Positions 16,714-26,138 of a stretch of DNA of 64,000 bases are shown here, in pieces; the stretch's first letter is position 1, and each line of letters begins with the position of its first letter. Under the pieces are notes generated by a model. The model was not told the origin of the DNA. It searched no databases and worked only from the letters and a program-made list of their open reading frames with translations. Made by a program: the position numbers and the translations under genes. Origin of the DNA: Bacteroidales bacterium (GTDB lineage: Bacteria > Bacteroidota > Bacteroidia > Bacteroidales > F082); NCBI GenBank assembly GCA_023229245.1, contig JALNZU010000016.1:13387-77386 (forward strand). Direction: 5' to 3'.

Positions 16714-17700
16714 ATGAACAATTTAAAAAATTCTAAGATTTTAGTAATTGGTGGTGCTGGCTTCATTGGTAGCTTTGTAGTATCAGAGTTACTCAAAGAA
16801 GATGTTGCAGAAGTTGTTGTCTATGACAATTTTGCTAGAGGTAAAAAAGAGTATTTGACCGAACAACTAAAAGATCCACGTTGTACTATTTTTCCCATCG
16901 GAGGTGATATTAGGGATATTGACATTTTAGATGCAGCCATGAAAGGGAAAGATTTTGTCATTTCTCTTGCAGCTATGTGGCTTTTGCATTGTAAGGACTA
17001 TCCTCGAACTGCATTTGAAGTAAACATCGCTGGCACGTTCAATGTGTTTGAGGCATGTGTTAAGAACAATATTAAAAAACTCATTTGGTCATCTTCTGCA
17101 TCAGTGTATGGTGATGCCGTTGAATTACCCATGACAGAAAATCACCCTTTTAACAACAAAAACTTCTACGGCGCAACTAAAATTGCAGGAGAGGCTATGG
17201 CTACAGCTTTCAATGATAGATATGGGTTAAAAGTTATTGGGCTTAGATATATGAACGTGTATGGACCACATCAAGACCAAACTGCAGCCTATACAGGGGT
17301 TGTCCCGATAATGCTTAATAAGATTGAAGCAAATGAACCCCCTGTTATAAATGGCGATGGAAGTCAAGCTTACGATTTTATTTATGTGGAAGATGCTGCC
17401 AGATGTAATGTGGATGCATTGAATAGTGAGATAGGATTTGGAATGTACAATGTTGGCACAGAGGTACAAACATCCATAAAAGATTTATGTAATATGATTC
17501 TTGAGTTGAAAAAGTCAAATCTAAAAGTAACTTTCAAACCTTATACGGCTGATGACGCCCGTGCATTAGTACAAAATCGAATTGGCTCAAAAGTAAAAGC
17601 TGAAAAAGAAATTGGATTTAAATTCAAATACTCATTAGAAGAAGGCCTTAAAAGGCTGATTGAATGGCGGATAGTTACAGGTGTTGATAAATCAAAATAA
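16714..17700 (+). CDS. NAD-dependent sugar epimerase/dehydratase
   Basis: A 328-residue extended SDR. The Rossmann motif is VIGGAGFIGSFVVSEL, the active-site region is WSSSASVYGDA and the Tyr/Lys catalytic pair is in NFYGATKIAGEA. It belongs to the UDP-glucose 4-epimerase-like group acting on nucleotide sugars. It lies 12 bp after the FAD oxidoreductase and 9 bp before the aminotransferase, consistent with three consecutive steps on one sugar. The exact sugar is not determinable. Confidence 0.85.
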   Translation: MNNLKNSKILVIGGAGFIGSFVVSELLKEDVAEVVVYDNFARGKKEYLTEQLKDPRCTIFPIGGDIRDIDILDAAMKGKDFVISLAAMWLLHCKDYPRTAFEVNIAGTFNVFEACVKNNIKKLIWSSSASVYGDAVELPMTENHPFNNKNFYGATKIAGEAMATAFNDRYGLKVIGLRYMNVYGPHQDQTAAYTGVVPIMLNKIEANEPPVINGDGSQAYDFIYVEDAARCNVDALNSEIGFGMYNVGTEVQTSIKDLCNMILELKKSNLKVTFKPYTADDARALVQNRIGSKVKAEKEIGFKFKYSLEEGLKRLIEWRIVTGVDKSK

Positions 17701-17709
17701 ATTTTAAAA

Positions 17710-18813
17710 ATGAATATTCCATTAATTAAACCTTACATTGATCAAGAAATCAAACAAAGGGTATTTGATGTATTGGATAGTGGTTATTTAACCGAAGGCC
17801 CAGTTACAAAAGAGTTTGAACAAAAGTTCGCATCATATATAGGTTGTAGAAACGCTATTGCTGTTACTTCTTGTACCACAGGACTTGAAATGGCACTCAG
17901 AGTTCTAAATATAGGACAGGGTGATGAAGTAATTGTCCCCGATTATACTTATCCCGCTACTGCATCCGTCATTCCAATTGTTGGAGCAAGCGCAATCATC
18001 GTTGATGTTTCAAAAGACAACATGATCATAGACTATGATGCGATTGAACAAGCCATAACAAAGAAAACAAAAGCAATTATCCCAGTCTCTGCTTTTGGTA
18101 ACCCACTTGATTTTGATAGGCTCAATGAAATAAAAAGAAAGCACAATCTCTATATCATTGAGGATGCTGCTCCATCCGTAGGTGCGGAGTTTAAGGGAAT
18201 AAAAGTTGGTAACTTAGCAGATATCACGGTGTTTTCTTTTCATCCTCGCAAATTTATTACAACTGGTGAAGGCGGTATGATTACTACCAACAATGACAAA
18301 TGGGCCAATTGGCTCAATTCATACAAGCACTTCGGTATGGATATGTCAGGAACAAGTCGTGAAGGAATAAAATTTGAAATCATTGGAACAAATTATAAAT
18401 TGAGTAATATTTTGTCTGCAATCGGTCTGGGACAGTTGACTAAAATTGATAAGTTACTTCAACAAAGAAAAGATTTAGCTAAAAATTATATCAAATTGTT
18501 GGAAAAAGAATCAACTATTAAATTGCCTATTACAACAAATCATGGAATTCATAGTTACCAATCTTTCATCGTCTATCATCCCAACAGAGACACCATTATG
18601 AATCGTATGCGTAAGGAGGGAATTGAAGTTCAAATTGGCACTTATGCACTTCATATGCACAAAGCATTCAACAACAATCCTCTGGTTAAAATTATTGGTA
18701 ATATGGAAAATAGCCAATGGTGCTACGATCACGCGCTTACATTACCCCTATTTTACGATCTTACCAATGAACAACAGGAACTTATCGTACAAGAAATTAT
18801 AAAATCAGAATAA
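17710..18813 (+). CDS. DegT/DnrJ/EryC1/StrS aminotransferase
   Basis: A 367-residue PLP-dependent sugar aminotransferase, paralogous to the one at 9815. The cofactor region is VTSCTTGLEMAL, the PLP aspartate is in YIIEDAAPSVGAEF and the PLP lysine is Lys181 in SFHPRKFITTGEGGM. It aminates a keto sugar, presumably the product of the preceding SDR enzyme. Gaps to both neighbours are under 10 bp, so it is co-transcribed with them. Confidence 0.88.
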   Translation: MNIPLIKPYIDQEIKQRVFDVLDSGYLTEGPVTKEFEQKFASYIGCRNAIAVTSCTTGLEMALRVLNIGQGDEVIVPDYTYPATASVIPIVGASAIIVDVSKDNMIIDYDAIEQAITKKTKAIIPVSAFGNPLDFDRLNEIKRKHNLYIIEDAAPSVGAEFKGIKVGNLADITVFSFHPRKFITTGEGGMITTNNDKWANWLNSYKHFGMDMSGTSREGIKFEIIGTNYKLSNILSAIGLGQLTKIDKLLQQRKDLAKNYIKLLEKESTIKLPITTNHGIHSYQSFIVYHPNRDTIMNRMRKEGIEVQIGTYALHMHKAFNNNPLVKIIGNMENSQWCYDHALTLPLFYDLTNEQQELIVQEIIKSE

Positions 18814-18816
18814 GTT

Positions 18817-20697
18817 ATGTGTGGTATTGTGGGTGTTTATAATCTTGATGGCAAGCCTTTTCTGTTAAGCAATCTTGTGCGAATGGCCGAAACCATTGCC
18901 CATCGTGGACCAGATGATGAAGGTTATTATGTCAAGGACAGTATTGCATTGGCTCACAAACGCCTTTCAATATTGGATACTAGCCCTAGAGGTGTGCAAC
19001 CAATGGCCTCCAAAGATGGCAAATGGATCGTTGTTTTTAATGGATGTATTTACAACTACCTTGAAATTAAGCAAGAGTTAAAAGCAAAAGGCCATTATTT
19101 TATATCTACAGCAGATACAGAAGTAATTGCTGAAGGACTATCGGCCTATGGTCCTTCAATCTTTGAGAGATTTAATGGCATGTTTGCGATTGGTGCATGG
19201 AATACAGAAGAAAAAATGTTGTATTTGAGTAGGGACAGATATGGTGTTAAGCCACTCTATTACTGGTTTAATGGAAAAACAATTGTGTTTGCTTCTGAAA
19301 TAAAAGCGATAATAGCTCATCCTGACTTTCATGTAGATATTAACTATTATGCGTTAAACGAATATTTCACTTTCCAAAATCAGTTCACTTTCCAAACTCT
19401 CTTTAAAGGTGTTTATATGCTTCCTCAGGCCAATACTGTACATATTGATTCCAAGTCCAAATCAATAAAACACCAAGCCTGGTGGGATTATGACTTTACT
19501 TCTCCTGATAACAATATGTCTTTTGAAGAAGCCAGAGAAGAAACTTTAAGACTTTTCAAGCAGGCTGTAACCAGGCAAATGATTGCCGATGTTCCTGTTG
19601 GAGCCTATCTATCCGGCGGTATGGACAGTGGATCAATCGTTTCAATAGCTTCGCAACATGTCCCACGACTATCAACATTTACTTGCGGTTTCGATATGTC
19701 CGAAGTAACGGGCGTGGAAGCCAACTATGATGAGCGTAGGGATGCAGAATTGTTGGCTAACCACTTTAAAACTGAGCATTATGAGCAGGTGATGAATGCT
19801 GGCGATATTCGATGGTCGCTACCAAAAGTAGTTAATCATATTGAAGACCTAAGGGTAGGCATGTCGTATCCTAATTACTACATATCCCGTCTTGCCTCAA
19901 AATTTGTTAAAGTGAGTTTACAAGGCACCGGGGGAGATGAATTATATGGCGGCTACCCTTGGAGATATTACCGAGTATTTGATTCAATATCTCAAAAGGA
20001 TTTTTTTAACCAATACTACGGCTTTTGGCAAAGATTAGTTGCTGATGATAAGAAAAAAGAACTATTTACTCAAAGGGTATTGTCAAACATTGACCTGAAC
20101 GAACCACGCAATATTTTTGAAAGAGTGTTCACTTTCAACAAAAAAATGAAGTACGATACACCAGAAGAACATATACAAAACAGTCTTTATTTTGAAATAA
20201 AAACATTTTTACCCGGATTGCTGTTGGTCGGAGACAAATTAGCGATGGCAAATGGATTGGAAGAACGATTTCCTTTCCTTGATAATGACCTTGTTGATTT
20301 TGCAATGAAAATCCCTGTCAGGCATAAATTAGCCAATTTAGAAAGAATGAAAAAAGTTGATGAAAATGAGTTCAGAGATAAAAGAACAATATACAAGGAA
20401 TTTAATGATGGGAAAAATGTGTTACGTCAAGCAATGCAAGAATTGATTCCTGAGAAAATCGTAAACCGAAAAAAACAGGGTTTTAGTGCCCCGGATGAAA
20501 GCTGGTATAGAGGTGAAAATGCAGATTATGTGAAAGAATTACTCTTGAATGGCAAAACTGCTTCTTCAGAATTTATCAATCCTAAATATATTCAGAAAAT
20601 AGTTGACCAGCACATTAACCACAAAATTAATCATCGCTTACTAATTTGGAGCTTAATGAACTTTGAGTGGTGGTGTAAAATTTTTCTAAACAAGTAG
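18817..20697 (+). CDS. asnB: Glutamine-hydrolysing asparagine synthase-like amidotransferase
   Basis: A 626-residue AsnB-type protein. The N-terminal class-II glutaminase starts MCGIVGVYN (Cys2 nucleophile) with HRGPDDEGY. The C-terminal synthetase domain has the ATP-pyrophosphatase loop YLSGGMDSGSIVSIA and GTGGDELYGGYPWRY. Within O-antigen clusters such proteins amidate uronic acids or other carboxylated sugars rather than make free asparagine. With two aminotransferases and WbpG/HisH/HisF in the locus, a sugar-amidating role fits, though it remains inference. Confidence 0.85.
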   Translation: MCGIVGVYNLDGKPFLLSNLVRMAETIAHRGPDDEGYYVKDSIALAHKRLSILDTSPRGVQPMASKDGKWIVVFNGCIYNYLEIKQELKAKGHYFISTADTEVIAEGLSAYGPSIFERFNGMFAIGAWNTEEKMLYLSRDRYGVKPLYYWFNGKTIVFASEIKAIIAHPDFHVDINYYALNEYFTFQNQFTFQTLFKGVYMLPQANTVHIDSKSKSIKHQAWWDYDFTSPDNNMSFEEAREETLRLFKQAVTRQMIADVPVGAYLSGGMDSGSIVSIASQHVPRLSTFTCGFDMSEVTGVEANYDERRDAELLANHFKTEHYEQVMNAGDIRWSLPKVVNHIEDLRVGMSYPNYYISRLASKFVKVSLQGTGGDELYGGYPWRYYRVFDSISQKDFFNQYYGFWQRLVADDKKKELFTQRVLSNIDLNEPRNIFERVFTFNKKMKYDTPEEHIQNSLYFEIKTFLPGLLLVGDKLAMANGLEERFPFLDNDLVDFAMKIPVRHKLANLERMKKVDENEFRDKRTIYKEFNDGKNVLRQAMQELIPEKIVNRKKQGFSAPDESWYRGENADYVKELLLNGKTASSEFINPKYIQKIVDQHINHKINHRLLIWSLMNFEWWCKIFLNK

Positions 20698-20699
20698 TA

Positions 20700-21200
20700 A
20701 TGATATCAAAGTTACTAAAGAAAGTTTTTTTTGGTTTAAGACACCAGAAAAAAAAGCGTTTTGACAGAGTATTGCCTGTTAACGAATTAATTACTGATAG
20801 ATGGGAAAAAGCCAGATATTTGGGGTTTGGCAAAGGAACATCTGTATATGACAACTCCTATATTTTCGGTAATGTAAAGGTTGGGATAAATACGTGGATA
20901 GGTCCTTATACGATTCTTGATGGTAGCGGAGGCCTTTCAATAGGTAACAATTGTAGCCTTTCAGCAGGTGTACAGATTTACACCCATGATACAGTTAACT
21001 GGGCAATTACAGGAGGTAAAGCTGATTATGAGTATGCTAAAACAAAAATTGGCGATAATGTTTATATTGGTCCCAACTCCATAATCGCTAAGGGTGTTAA
21101 AATTGGCAATGGATGTATAATAGGAGCCAATAGTTTTGTAAATAAATCTTTTCCTGATGATTCTAAAATTGCTGGAACACCAGCAAAAAAAATTAATTGA
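20700..21200 (+). CDS. Left-handed beta-helix acyltransferase
   Basis: A 166-residue hexapeptide-repeat protein: VKVGINTWIGPYTILDGSG, SIGNNCSLSAGVQIYTHDT (containing the His typical of CoA-dependent acetyltransferases), VYIGPNSIIAKGVKIGNG and the closing IAGTPAKKI. It most likely O- or N-acetylates a sugar. Two bases separate it from asnB and it overlaps the WbpG-like gene by 4 bp. It lacks the sequence I would expect of a WbpD N-acetyltransferase, so I do not assign that step to it. Confidence 0.85.
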   Translation: MISKLLKKVFFGLRHQKKKRFDRVLPVNELITDRWEKARYLGFGKGTSVYDNSYIFGNVKVGINTWIGPYTILDGSGGLSIGNNCSLSAGVQIYTHDTVNWAITGGKADYEYAKTKIGDNVYIGPNSIIAKGVKIGNGCIIGANSFVNKSFPDDSKIAGTPAKKIN

Positions 21201-22366
21201 TGATAAAGTACAAAGAATTAAAAATTTGCACAAGGTGTATTTATGATGAAAGAACACCAGCAATAAGTTACGATGAGCAAGGAGTTTGTAATTATTGCAA
21301 AATGGTTGATAACCTTAAAGCAGAATACAATACAGGTATGCCAGAAGGTGAACAGAAAATCGATGAGATAATCGAACAGATCAAAAGGGATGGTAAAGGA
21401 AAAAATTATGATTGTATAATTGGAGTGAGTGGTGGCACAGATTCATCATATATGGTTTACTGGGCATTGAAAAAGGGTCTCAGGCCTTTAGCAGTGCATT
21501 ACGACAATACATGGAACACATCAATAGCTACGGAAAACATCAGAAAAGTTCTGGAGAAATTAAAGGTGGATTTGTTTACCCATGTCATTGATAATCGAGA
21601 AGCAGATGATATATTTAAGGCCTTTTTTATTTCTGGTGTACCAGAAATTGAAGCATCTACTGATCTTGCCCTTGCTGAAACCATGTACAGAGCTGCTGCT
21701 AAATTTAAAGTCAAATATGTGCTAGAAGGCCATTCTTTTGTTGCAGAAGGAATAACGCCCTTAGGTAAAAACTATTTTGATGGAAAATATATTAAAAGTA
21801 TCCATAAAATGTTTGGTAAGCTTCCAATGAAAACATATCCATTAATGACTTTCTGGAAGTTTATTAAATGGACAACGATATACAGAATTAAGAAAATCAG
21901 ACCACTGTGGTATATCCAGTATAACAAAGAAGATGCCCGCACCTTTTTGGAAAAGGAATTTGGGTGGCAGTATTATGGAGGACACCATCTTGAAAACCGA
22001 ATGACAAGCTTTTTTCATAGCATTTATTGTCCGCAGAAGTATAACATTGACTATCGCAATAATAGTTTGTCAGCATCTGTCAGGGCAGGAAAAATGAACC
22101 GTGACGAAGCAGTAATCGAATATTATGAAAGACCTCCTTATATTGAACCAGAACTTTTATCGTATTTCAAAAAACGACTAAATCTTTCAGATGATGAATA
22201 TGAAAAAATCATGAAAACACCTCCAAAATACTGGTATGAATTTCCAACTTATAAGAAACGCTTCGAAAGATTACGACCTTTCTTTTATTTACTAATGAAA
22301 GTAAATCTTGTTCCTCGCTCATTTTACATGAAATATTGCTTCCCTGCTGAAATGAATAGGCTGTGA
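21197..22366 (+). CDS. wbpG: N-acetyl sugar amidotransferase (WbpG/PseA-like)
   Basis: A 389-residue PP-loop amidotransferase. Cys11/Cys14 and Cys31/Cys34 (CTRC...CNYC) form a zinc-knuckle pair, the ATP-binding PP-loop is GVSGGTDSS (about residues 76-84), and YVLEGHSFVAEG lies further on. In P. aeruginosa and Legionella relatives this enzyme uses ammonia from HisH/HisF homologues to turn a sugar acetamido group into an acetamidino group. Here it is coupled by 4-bp overlaps directly to HisH and HisF homologues, which strongly supports this role. Confidence 0.9.
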   Translation: MMIKYKELKICTRCIYDERTPAISYDEQGVCNYCKMVDNLKAEYNTGMPEGEQKIDEIIEQIKRDGKGKNYDCIIGVSGGTDSSYMVYWALKKGLRPLAVHYDNTWNTSIATENIRKVLEKLKVDLFTHVIDNREADDIFKAFFISGVPEIEASTDLALAETMYRAAAKFKVKYVLEGHSFVAEGITPLGKNYFDGKYIKSIHKMFGKLPMKTYPLMTFWKFIKWTTIYRIKKIRPLWYIQYNKEDARTFLEKEFGWQYYGGHHLENRMTSFFHSIYCPQKYNIDYRNNSLSASVRAGKMNRDEAVIEYYERPPYIEPELLSYFKKRLNLSDDEYEKIMKTPPKYWYEFPTYKKRFERLRPFFYLLMKVNLVPRSFYMKYCFPAEMNRL

Positions 22367-22968
22367 TCTATATTGTTGACTATGGTATGGGGAACCTTGG
22401 TTCAGTACAAAACATGCTCAAACACATCGGCATTCCATCACAAATTGTTGATGATCCTTGTGTTTTAGAAAAAGCAAATAAAATTCTGTTACCCGGCGTA
22501 GGTTCTTTTGATCAGGCAATGAAGCATATTCAACAAAAAGGGTTTCTAAGGATTTTAAATCAAAAAGCACTCACGGAAAAAATTCCTGTTCTTGGTATCT
22601 GTTTAGGTATGCAGTTGCTTACTAACGGAAGTGAAGAAGGTATTCTACCCGGCCTTGGCTGGATAGATGCCAAAACTATCCGGTTCCCAATTAACAATGG
22701 TTTAAAAGTGCCTCATATGGGATGGAATATAGTGCATACTTCATTTCCCAATCTGCTTACAAAAAAGCTACCTGAAGAAAGTAGGTTTTACTTTGTCCAT
22801 TCCTATTATGTGAAAGTTGTCAACGAAGAAAACAGTATACTAAAAACAGATTATGGGGTTCGTTTCGATGCTGCAATCCAAAAGAATAACATATATGGTG
22901 TACAATTTCATCCCGAGAAAAGTCACAAATTCGGTATGCAAATTCTAAAAAACTTTGCAGAAATCTAA
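22363..22968 (+). CDS. hisH: HisH-type glutaminase for sugar amidination
   Basis: A 201-residue class-I glutamine amidotransferase. The nucleophile elbow is LGICLGMQLL and the His/Glu pair is in VQFHPEKSHKFG. It starts at GTG 22363, overlapping the stop of the amidotransferase gene (GTGA). No other histidine-biosynthesis genes are nearby, so it is the polysaccharide-dedicated paralogue supplying ammonia to WbpG through HisF, not the histidine-pathway enzyme. Confidence 0.9.
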   Translation: MIYIVDYGMGNLGSVQNMLKHIGIPSQIVDDPCVLEKANKILLPGVGSFDQAMKHIQQKGFLRILNQKALTEKIPVLGICLGMQLLTNGSEEGILPGLGWIDAKTIRFPINNGLKVPHMGWNIVHTSFPNLLTKKLPEESRFYFVHSYYVKVVNEENSILKTDYGVRFDAAIQKNNIYGVQFHPEKSHKFGMQILKNFAEI

Positions 22969-23729
22969 TGCTAAAAACGAGAATAATTCCTGCATTATTA
23001 CTGCAAAACGAATCACTAGTAAAAACCTTTAGGTTCACAAAACCAAGATATATTGGAGATCCTATCAACACAGTACGTATTTTTAATGAACTGGAAGTGG
23101 ATGAATTGATTTTTCTTGATATTACCGCAACCAAAGATAAACGTGAACCAAACTACAAAATTCTATCCGAAATTGCAAATGAATGCTTCATGCCTCTTGG
23201 CTATGGAGGAGGCATATGTTCATTGGAACAAGCAAGAAAGATATTCAGTATTGGTTTTGAAAAGATTTTACTTAACACATCTTCTCATCTAAACAAATAT
23301 CTAATAAGCGAGATAGCTGATGTGTTTGGTAGTCAAGCTGTGATTGTATCAATTGATGTGAAAAAGAATTTTTGGGGAACTCATGAGGTATGGGCGCATG
23401 AAGCAAAACAAAATATAAAGAAAAGCCCAATTGATTGGGCATCTGAAGTTGAAAGGCTTGGAGCTGGTGAGATATTACTTACATCTGTGGATAAAGAAGG
23501 TACATGGTCAGGTTTTGATATTGATCTTGTAAAAAAAACTACCGATACAGTCAACATCCCCGTAATAGCGCACGGTGGTGCCGGAACAATTGAACATATT
23601 AGAGAAGTAGTTAAGCAAGGAAACGCATCAGCAGTGGCACTTGGTAGTATGGTCGTATATCAGAAAAAGGGGTATGGTGTTTTAGTTAATTTTCCGGATA
23701 AAAAAGAATTAGAAAAGATATTGGTATGA
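22968..23729 (+). CDS. hisF: HisF-type cyclase subunit homologue for sugar amidination
   Basis: A 253-residue TIM-barrel HisF homologue. It begins MLKTRIIPALLLQNESLVKT, unlike canonical HisF, which begins with a catalytic-Asp-containing LDVKDGRVVKG segment. Later barrel strands FLDITATKD, PLGYGGGICS, LLTSVDKEGTWSGFD and IAHGGAGTIEHI are conserved. The altered N-terminal loop agrees with a polysaccharide-type HisF that channels ammonia rather than closing an imidazole ring. It overlaps HisH by one base and the deacetylase-like gene by 4 bp. Confidence 0.88.
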   Translation: MLKTRIIPALLLQNESLVKTFRFTKPRYIGDPINTVRIFNELEVDELIFLDITATKDKREPNYKILSEIANECFMPLGYGGGICSLEQARKIFSIGFEKILLNTSSHLNKYLISEIADVFGSQAVIVSIDVKKNFWGTHEVWAHEAKQNIKKSPIDWASEVERLGAGEILLTSVDKEGTWSGFDIDLVKKTTDTVNIPVIAHGGAGTIEHIREVVKQGNASAVALGSMVVYQKKGYGVLVNFPDKKELEKILV

Positions 23730-24445
23730 AGCAGACATTTTTATTTACTTTCGATTATATCAAACAACAATATCAGCAAGTACTAAACTATGGATATACA
23801 GTTATTACTTGTGAGCAATATATTACCTACAAAAGAAAAAAAGAAACATTTCCAGTATTGGTTAATCGTGTAGATATTGATCTTTCGGTAAAAAAGACTG
23901 AGAATTTAATAGATATTTTTAATGATCTTGGAATAAAAGCTACTTTCTTTTTAAGACTACACGCCCCAGAGTATAATCCCTTTAGCTTTGACAATTACCG
24001 AATCATAAAAAAACTTCTAAATTCAGGCCACGAACTTGGATATCACTCTGAAGTGATAGACCAATCAGTAATTTGGGGAGAAGATCCTACTGACTGCTTA
24101 TGGCGTGATATTGAAATCATTAATCGGATATTTAACACAGAAATCAGAGGTGTTGCTAGTCATGGAGGAATGACAGGCTTAAATAATTTAGATTTTTGGG
24201 GAAATAAAAAGGCGAAAGACTTTGGACTTCTATATGAAGCCTACGATAAAGAACCAGAATTCAATCTTTTTCAAGAGTCGTTTTATGTAAGTGATTCAGA
24301 GTGGATAAGGTGGAAGTGTTATAACAAAGGTCAATTAGTTGAAGGCGATAGAAGAAGTTTGGCCGAACATCTGCCAGATGGCCACCAGATAATTCATGCA
24401 TTAATTCATCCCGACACGTATTATAAAAGACATTTATATGAGTAG
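23726..24445 (+). CDS. NodB-like polysaccharide deacetylase family protein
   Basis: A 239-residue NodB-fold protein. The metal-binding and catalytic elements seem to be NRVDIDLS (about residues 47-54) and SGHELGYHSEV (about 103-113), with a C-terminal ALIHPDTYYK. The order differs from classic chitin deacetylases but matches the second deacetylase-like protein at 38158. Overlaps with HisF and the next acyltransferase place it in the sugar operon, where it might remove an acetyl group from a sugar intermediate or the glycan. Substrate unknown. Confidence 0.72.
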   Translation: MKQTFLFTFDYIKQQYQQVLNYGYTVITCEQYITYKRKKETFPVLVNRVDIDLSVKKTENLIDIFNDLGIKATFFLRLHAPEYNPFSFDNYRIIKKLLNSGHELGYHSEVIDQSVIWGEDPTDCLWRDIEIINRIFNTEIRGVASHGGMTGLNNLDFWGNKKAKDFGLLYEAYDKEPEFNLFQESFYVSDSEWIRWKCYNKGQLVEGDRRSLAEHLPDGHQIIHALIHPDTYYKRHLYE

Positions 24446-25328
24446 TTTTATTATTAGCGAAGCCCTTGATTTACTCAGTAAAACTGATATTCCTTTTAGA
24501 TTCTCAGGAAATGAAAAAGTTATCATTAAGTGTGCAAATAGCATAGATAGCTTATCTAAAAATGCTCTTTCCTTTTTCAGAAGAAATGATGTGGATTCTT
24601 ACAGAAAAAACTTTAACCAAACAAACTTGGTAGTGTTAAAGCCAGAAGCTGATATTAATCTACCCCCAGGCAATTTTATTTTTGTTGAGAATCCGTCTTT
24701 AGTATTTAATATCATTGGTATCCTACTTAAAGAAAAAGCAAAAGTTACAATAGACCCAACCGCAAATATCCATGATAAATCAATAATAGGAAAGAGTACA
24801 AGTGTGGGAGCATATTGCTCAATAGGTAGCAATGTAAAAATAGGTGACAATTGTATTATTATGGACACATGTACTATTAATAATGCTGATATTGGAAATA
24901 ATACAATAATTCACTCGGGCACAAGAATTGGGAATCCGGGATTGGGGTCATATCTTGATAAAAAGGGTAAATATCACGACTTCCCTCACTTTGGTAAAGT
25001 CATTATTGGTAATAGAGTTGTCATCCAAGATAACACAGTTATAAATCAAGGGACCTTAAATAACACCATCATTGAAGAGGACACCCGAATAGGGCCATTA
25101 ACCTGTATTGGTCATGGAGTCAGGATAGGTAAGAGTTGTTTCGTTTCACAATCAGTTACAATAGCCGGTTCAGTAGCTATTGGAAATTTCGTAAAAATAT
25201 GGGGCAATGCTTCTATTAGGGATGGAATTTTGGTTGGAAACGGAAGTACAATTGGTATGGGGGCCGTTGTAGTAAAAAACATTCCGGAAAATGAGTCATG
25301 GGTAGGTAATCCAGCTAAAAAAATGTGA
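24438..25328 (+). CDS. LpxD-like hexapeptide acyltransferase
   Basis: A 296-residue protein with an N-terminal alpha/beta domain (about 1-110) and a long left-handed beta-helix (about 112-290: KVTIDPTANIHDKSIIGKST, VKIGDNCIIMDTCTINNADI, GHGVRIGKSCFVSQSVTI) ending in WVGNPAKKM. This two-domain layout resembles LpxD, the UDP-3-O-acylglucosamine N-acyltransferase, but it sits in a sugar operon and so probably acylates an amino sugar. The last 248 bp are duplicated about 840 bp downstream. Confidence 0.8.
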   Translation: MSSFIISEALDLLSKTDIPFRFSGNEKVIIKCANSIDSLSKNALSFFRRNDVDSYRKNFNQTNLVVLKPEADINLPPGNFIFVENPSLVFNIIGILLKEKAKVTIDPTANIHDKSIIGKSTSVGAYCSIGSNVKIGDNCIIMDTCTINNADIGNNTIIHSGTRIGNPGLGSYLDKKGKYHDFPHFGKVIIGNRVVIQDNTVINQGTLNNTIIEEDTRIGPLTCIGHGVRIGKSCFVSQSVTIAGSVAIGNFVKIWGNASIRDGILVGNGSTIGMGAVVVKNIPENESWVGNPAKKM

Positions 25329-25334
25329 ATTTAA
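25087..25334 (+). repeat. 248-bp segment duplicated downstream (source copy)
   Basis: The 3' end of the LpxD-like gene, from GAATAGGGCCATTAACCTG to the bases after its stop codon. It is nearly identical to 25930-26178 with about ten substitutions and one indel. This copy keeps the reading frame and is therefore the likely source. Confidence 0.9.
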
Positions 25335-25541
25335 TAGGACAAAAGGGTAGATGTAGGTTTCATTTATATGCTACTATATCTTAAAAAAAGACTTCCGAAT
25401 TTCTTGAGTTGTAAAACCTATAACAATTTAATTATCATTAGTTTTCTAAAAATAGAAAATTTTGATTAAGGTCATTCATTTTCGGTTAATGATAGTAGCA
25501 TATTTCTTCAAACATCAAAATAAGCATAAGAAAGATCATAC
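25335..25541. other. Intergenic stretch inside the duplication interval
   Basis: AT-rich and without a coding frame. It lies between the original 3' end of the LpxD-like gene and the glycosyltransferase-like remnant. Confidence 0.3.
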
Positions 25542-26138
25542 ATGAAATTAGCATTACTAGGAAATATGAACAACAATAATTTCTCAATCATGCGGTATCT
25601 GAGAGATTTAGGAGTAGATGCACATTTACTATTATTCGAAAATGATGGTGTTGGATCGAACTCGCACTTTGTGCCTGAAAACGACACTTGGGAATATGAT
25701 AAATGGAAGCCTTATATTCACAAGATAAATTTTAGTATTGATCCCGCATTAGTTCAGCAAAAATATTCGGTGCTAAATATAGTGTACATACTACAAAGAA
25801 TTCGACTAACTATAATTAATAGAAAGTTTTCCAAAGCTTACAAACCTATTTCAAACACCAAAATTGAAAATATTTTAAAGGGATATGATGCTTTTATTGG
25901 TTCAGGGCTAACAGGGATAATGCTAATGAGAATAGGGCCATTAACCTGTATTGGTCATGGAGTCAGGTTAGGTAAGAGTTGTTTCGTTTCACAGTCAGTT
26001 ACAATAGCCGGTTCAGTAGCTATTGGTAATTTCGTGAAAATATGGGGCAATGATTCTATCAGGGATGGAATTTTGGTTGGAAATGGAAGTACAAATTGGT
26101 ATGGGAGCCGTTGTAGTAAAAAATATTCCGAAAAATGA
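25542..26138 (+). pseudogene. Truncated glycosyltransferase fused to duplicated LpxD-like tail
   Basis: The first 129 or so codons (MKLALLGNMNNNNFSIMRYL...FIGSGLTGIML) look like the start of a glycosyltransferase-4-type protein. At 25930 the frame runs into a near-copy of the 3' end of the upstream LpxD-like gene (RIGPLTCIGHGVRLGKSCF). An extra A in the copy then shifts the frame (VGNGSTNWYGSRCSKK) and it ends early. Neither domain is complete, so it is a recombination product and almost certainly non-functional. Confidence 0.85.

Noticed and set aside
22363..23729. HisH/HisF as part of a histidine biosynthesis operon
   Set aside because: No other his genes nearby, divergent HisF N-terminus, and direct coupling to the WbpG-like amidotransferase point to polysaccharide amidination.
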